From assembly GCA_023391535.1 (NCBI GenBank), contig JAEWAU010000046.1, positions 1 to 7,517 on the forward strand: 7,517 nucleotides of DNA, read 5' to 3'. The number at the start of each line of letters is the position of its first letter. Position 1 is the first letter of the stretch. The notes under the pieces are model-generated. The model had not been told where the DNA came from and ran no database searches. It saw only the letters and a program-made list of their open reading frames with translations. Positions 5,955 to 7,517 of this stretch are shown piece after piece. This DNA is from Bacillota bacterium. GTDB taxonomy: Bacteria > Bacillota > Clostridia > Oscillospirales > Ethanoligenentaceae. A program made the position numbers and the translations under genes.

Positions 5955-7517
5955 GCTGGGTCTCTCCTTCCCCGCTGCCCGGGCGCAGAAGCACCGTTAC
6001 GCGCGTGCCGCCTCCCGGCGCCTCGCCGATTCGCAGCACCGCGCCGGCCTCCTGTTCGTGGTAAAACAGCATCAGCCGCTCCACCACGTTGCGCAGCCCG
6101 ATGCCCGAACCGCTCCGCACGCGGTTCTCCCCGTCCGCTTCTTCCTCCTGCGCCGCGTTCTCGCTGCCGAGCGGCGCCAAAGCGGCCGCGCGGGCGCCGC
6201 TCGGCATACCGGGGCCGTCGTCCTCCACCAAAACGCACAGCAGCCCTTCCTCCGCTTCCGCGCGCAGGCGGATTGTTCCGCCGCCTTCCCGCGGGTTCAC
6301 GCCGTGCACGAAGGCGTTTTCCACAATCGGCTGCAGGATCATGCGCGGCATGGCGGCCTGCGGCAGGCCGCCGGGAATTTCTTTTTCAAAGCGCAGCTTG
6401 TCGCCGAACCGTTCGTGAAGCAGAAATACGTAATTTTCCACGTTTGCCAGCTCCTGCTCCAGCGTGGCGGGCCGGTCGATATCGCGCAGGTTGTAGCGCA
6501 GCGATTCCGAAAGGTTCATCAGAAAATCCTGGGTGCGGTCCGCTCCCTCGAACATGGCGAGCTGCATCCCCGCGTTGAGGGTGTTGAACATGAAGTGCGG
6601 GTTGATCTGCATCTGCAAAGCCCGCAGCTGCGTCTCCTTCAGCAGCGCCTCCGTGCGCAGGTTCTGCAGCTCCTTTTCGTGCAGGCGGCGCTCCAGCTCG
6701 GATTTTTCCCGCAACTCCACCATCTGCCGGCGCAGGCTTTCGGCCATGCGGTTGAAATTGCGGGCCAGCGCGCCCACTTCGTCGCGCGTCGCCACCGTCA
6801 CAGGCGGGCCCGAAAGGTCCCCGCGCGCGATGGCGTCGGCCGCCGAGGAAACTTTCAGAATCGGCTCCGCGATGGAATAGGCGAACCACAGGATCAGCAG
6901 CAGGCCCAGCAGCATTCCGAACAGGATCGCCATCATATTGAAAAATTCGAGCGACCTCAGCTGGCTGCTAAGCACCAGATAGCTTTGGTTGTTCTCCTGG
7001 AACTCGAAGATCTTGAGCTTGTCGATATAGGTGTTGATGTAGCCGTAAAGGGTGCTCGCCTCGTTGAAATCGCCGGTGTAGGCCGTAATATCGCGCCCGC
7101 GCTTTTCGGCCACGGCACTGTCGCAGTCTTTGAGGTAGGTGCCGATCATGTTCCGGATATCCAAAAACAGCAGCTCCGCCTCGTCGTCCTCCAGCGGGGC
7201 GCTCAGGCTTTCCGAGTCGTCGCGCAGGCCGTCGCTGCCCGCAAGATAGCTGCGCAGGTCCTCCGAATGCGCTGTGGTGAGGTACCCTTTCAGGCTCGTT
7301 TCCACCGTGTCGAGCCGGTTGCTGAGCGCGGTGAGAGCGATGTCGTTTTGAAAGATGGAGGAAAGCTTTCCCGTGAGCAGCTGCGTGTTGCGGTAGGTGT
7401 AAAAGCTGATGAAGTTGACTAACAGCGTCACGGTCAAAAAATAGAGCATCAGCTTTTTGCGGATGACGTTTTTGGTGGCGAAGTCCAGCGCCCACCGCCG
7501 CGCGCGCGCCGCCGCGC
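5941..7517 (-). CDS. YesM-type sensor histidine kinase (partial, N-terminus beyond the right edge)
   Basis: Membrane sensor kinase that should phosphorylate the YesN-type regulator. The frame has an internal Met codon at 7449 but stays open to the window end, adding 22 residues including RKKL before the first membrane helix, so the true start is probably outside. Numbering from that Met: membrane helix 1 about 1-17; extracellular sensor about 20-168, mostly charged helical sequence without an obvious Cache or PAS signature; membrane helix 2 about 171-192; HAMP about 193-245; coiled-coil linker to 278; His_kinase domain (PF06580 type) with phospho-acceptor His285 in QINPHFMFNTL; ATPase domain with N-box VENAF (376-380), G1 EDDGPGMP (409-416) and G2 GSGIGLRN (447-454). 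An Ala/Glu-rich insert (about 418-445) lies between G1 and G2. The catalytic motifs look intact. The neighbouring XylF-like lipoprotein may feed ligand state to the sensor domain (inference). Confidence 0.92.
   Translation of the reverse strand, partial: AAARARRWALDFATKNVIRKKLMLYFLTVTLLVNFISFYTYRNTQLLTGKLSSIFQNDIALTALSNRLDTVETSLKGYLTTAHSEDLRSYLAGSDGLRDDSESLSAPLEDDEAELLFLDIRNMIGTYLKDCDSAVAEKRGRDITAYTGDFNEASTLYGYINTYIDKLKIFEFQENNQSYLVLSSQLRSLEFFNMMAILFGMLLGLLLILWFAYSIAEPILKVSSAADAIARGDLSGPPVTVATRDEVGALARNFNRMAESLRRQMVELREKSELERRLHEKELQNLRTEALLKETQLRALQMQINPHFMFNTLNAGMQLAMFEGADRTQDFLMNLSESLRYNLRDIDRPATLEQELANVENYVFLLHERFGDKLRFEKEIPGGLPQAAMPRMILQPIVENAFVHGVNPREGGGTIRLRAEAEEGLLCVLVEDDGPGMPSGARAAALAPLGSENAAQEEEADGENRVRSGSGIGLRNVVERLMLFYHEQEAGAVLRIGEAPGGGTRVTVLLRPGSGEGETQHETV

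Noticed and set aside
4068..6578. Very long plus-strand open frame (836 codons) opposite the response regulator and kinase
   Set aside because: It is antisense to genes with clear receiver, AraC and kinase motifs. Its translation is rich in His, Arg, Pro and Ala without domain patterns, as expected for a GC-rich shadow frame.
5890..7422. Plus-strand open frame of 510 codons opposite the histidine kinase
   Set aside because: Shadow of the kinase gene; no recognisable motif and no fitting ribosome binding site.

Overview
The window looks like part of a GC-rich Clostridia-type (Firmicutes) chromosome, perhaps an Oscillospiraceae or related gut lineage. The signs are strong GGAGG ribosome binding sites, a YesM/YesN-type two-component pair, a small XRE regulator co-transcribed with a membrane protein, and high GC at third codon positions. 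This placement is inferred from style, not from a marker gene. I see no rRNA, tRNA, CRISPR array, transposase or phage gene.

Left part (1-2910). A hexapeptide-repeat acetyltransferase (49-573, minus) is transcribed away from a three-gene plus-strand operon: a 72-residue XRE-type HTH regulator (860-1078), a four-helix membrane protein of unknown function (1075-1542) and a cobalamin-binding-type radical SAM enzyme (1552-2910). The last three are tightly packed, with a 4-base overlap and then a 9-base gap. The divergent region holds a readable promoter on each strand. The HTH promoter is bracketed by a perfect 14-base inverted repeat, which suggests autoregulation.

Right part (2910-7517, all minus). 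In transcription order this is a YesM-type sensor histidine kinase (running off the right edge, so its N-terminus is missing), a YesN-type receiver/AraC response regulator overlapping it by 14 bases, a 260-base gap with possible regulatory elements, and a XylF-like sugar-binding lipoprotein followed by a probable intrinsic terminator. No ABC ATPase or permease lies beside the binding protein. Kinase, regulator and binding lipoprotein together resemble the three-component sugar-sensing arrangement known for XylFII-LytS-YesN of clostridia, in which the binding protein acts as a co-sensor rather than a transporter subunit.

The two halves converge near 2910-2970. The items best worth following up are the HTH/membrane/B12-radical-SAM operon with its operator-like repeats, and the orphan XylF-like protein beside the kinase pair.
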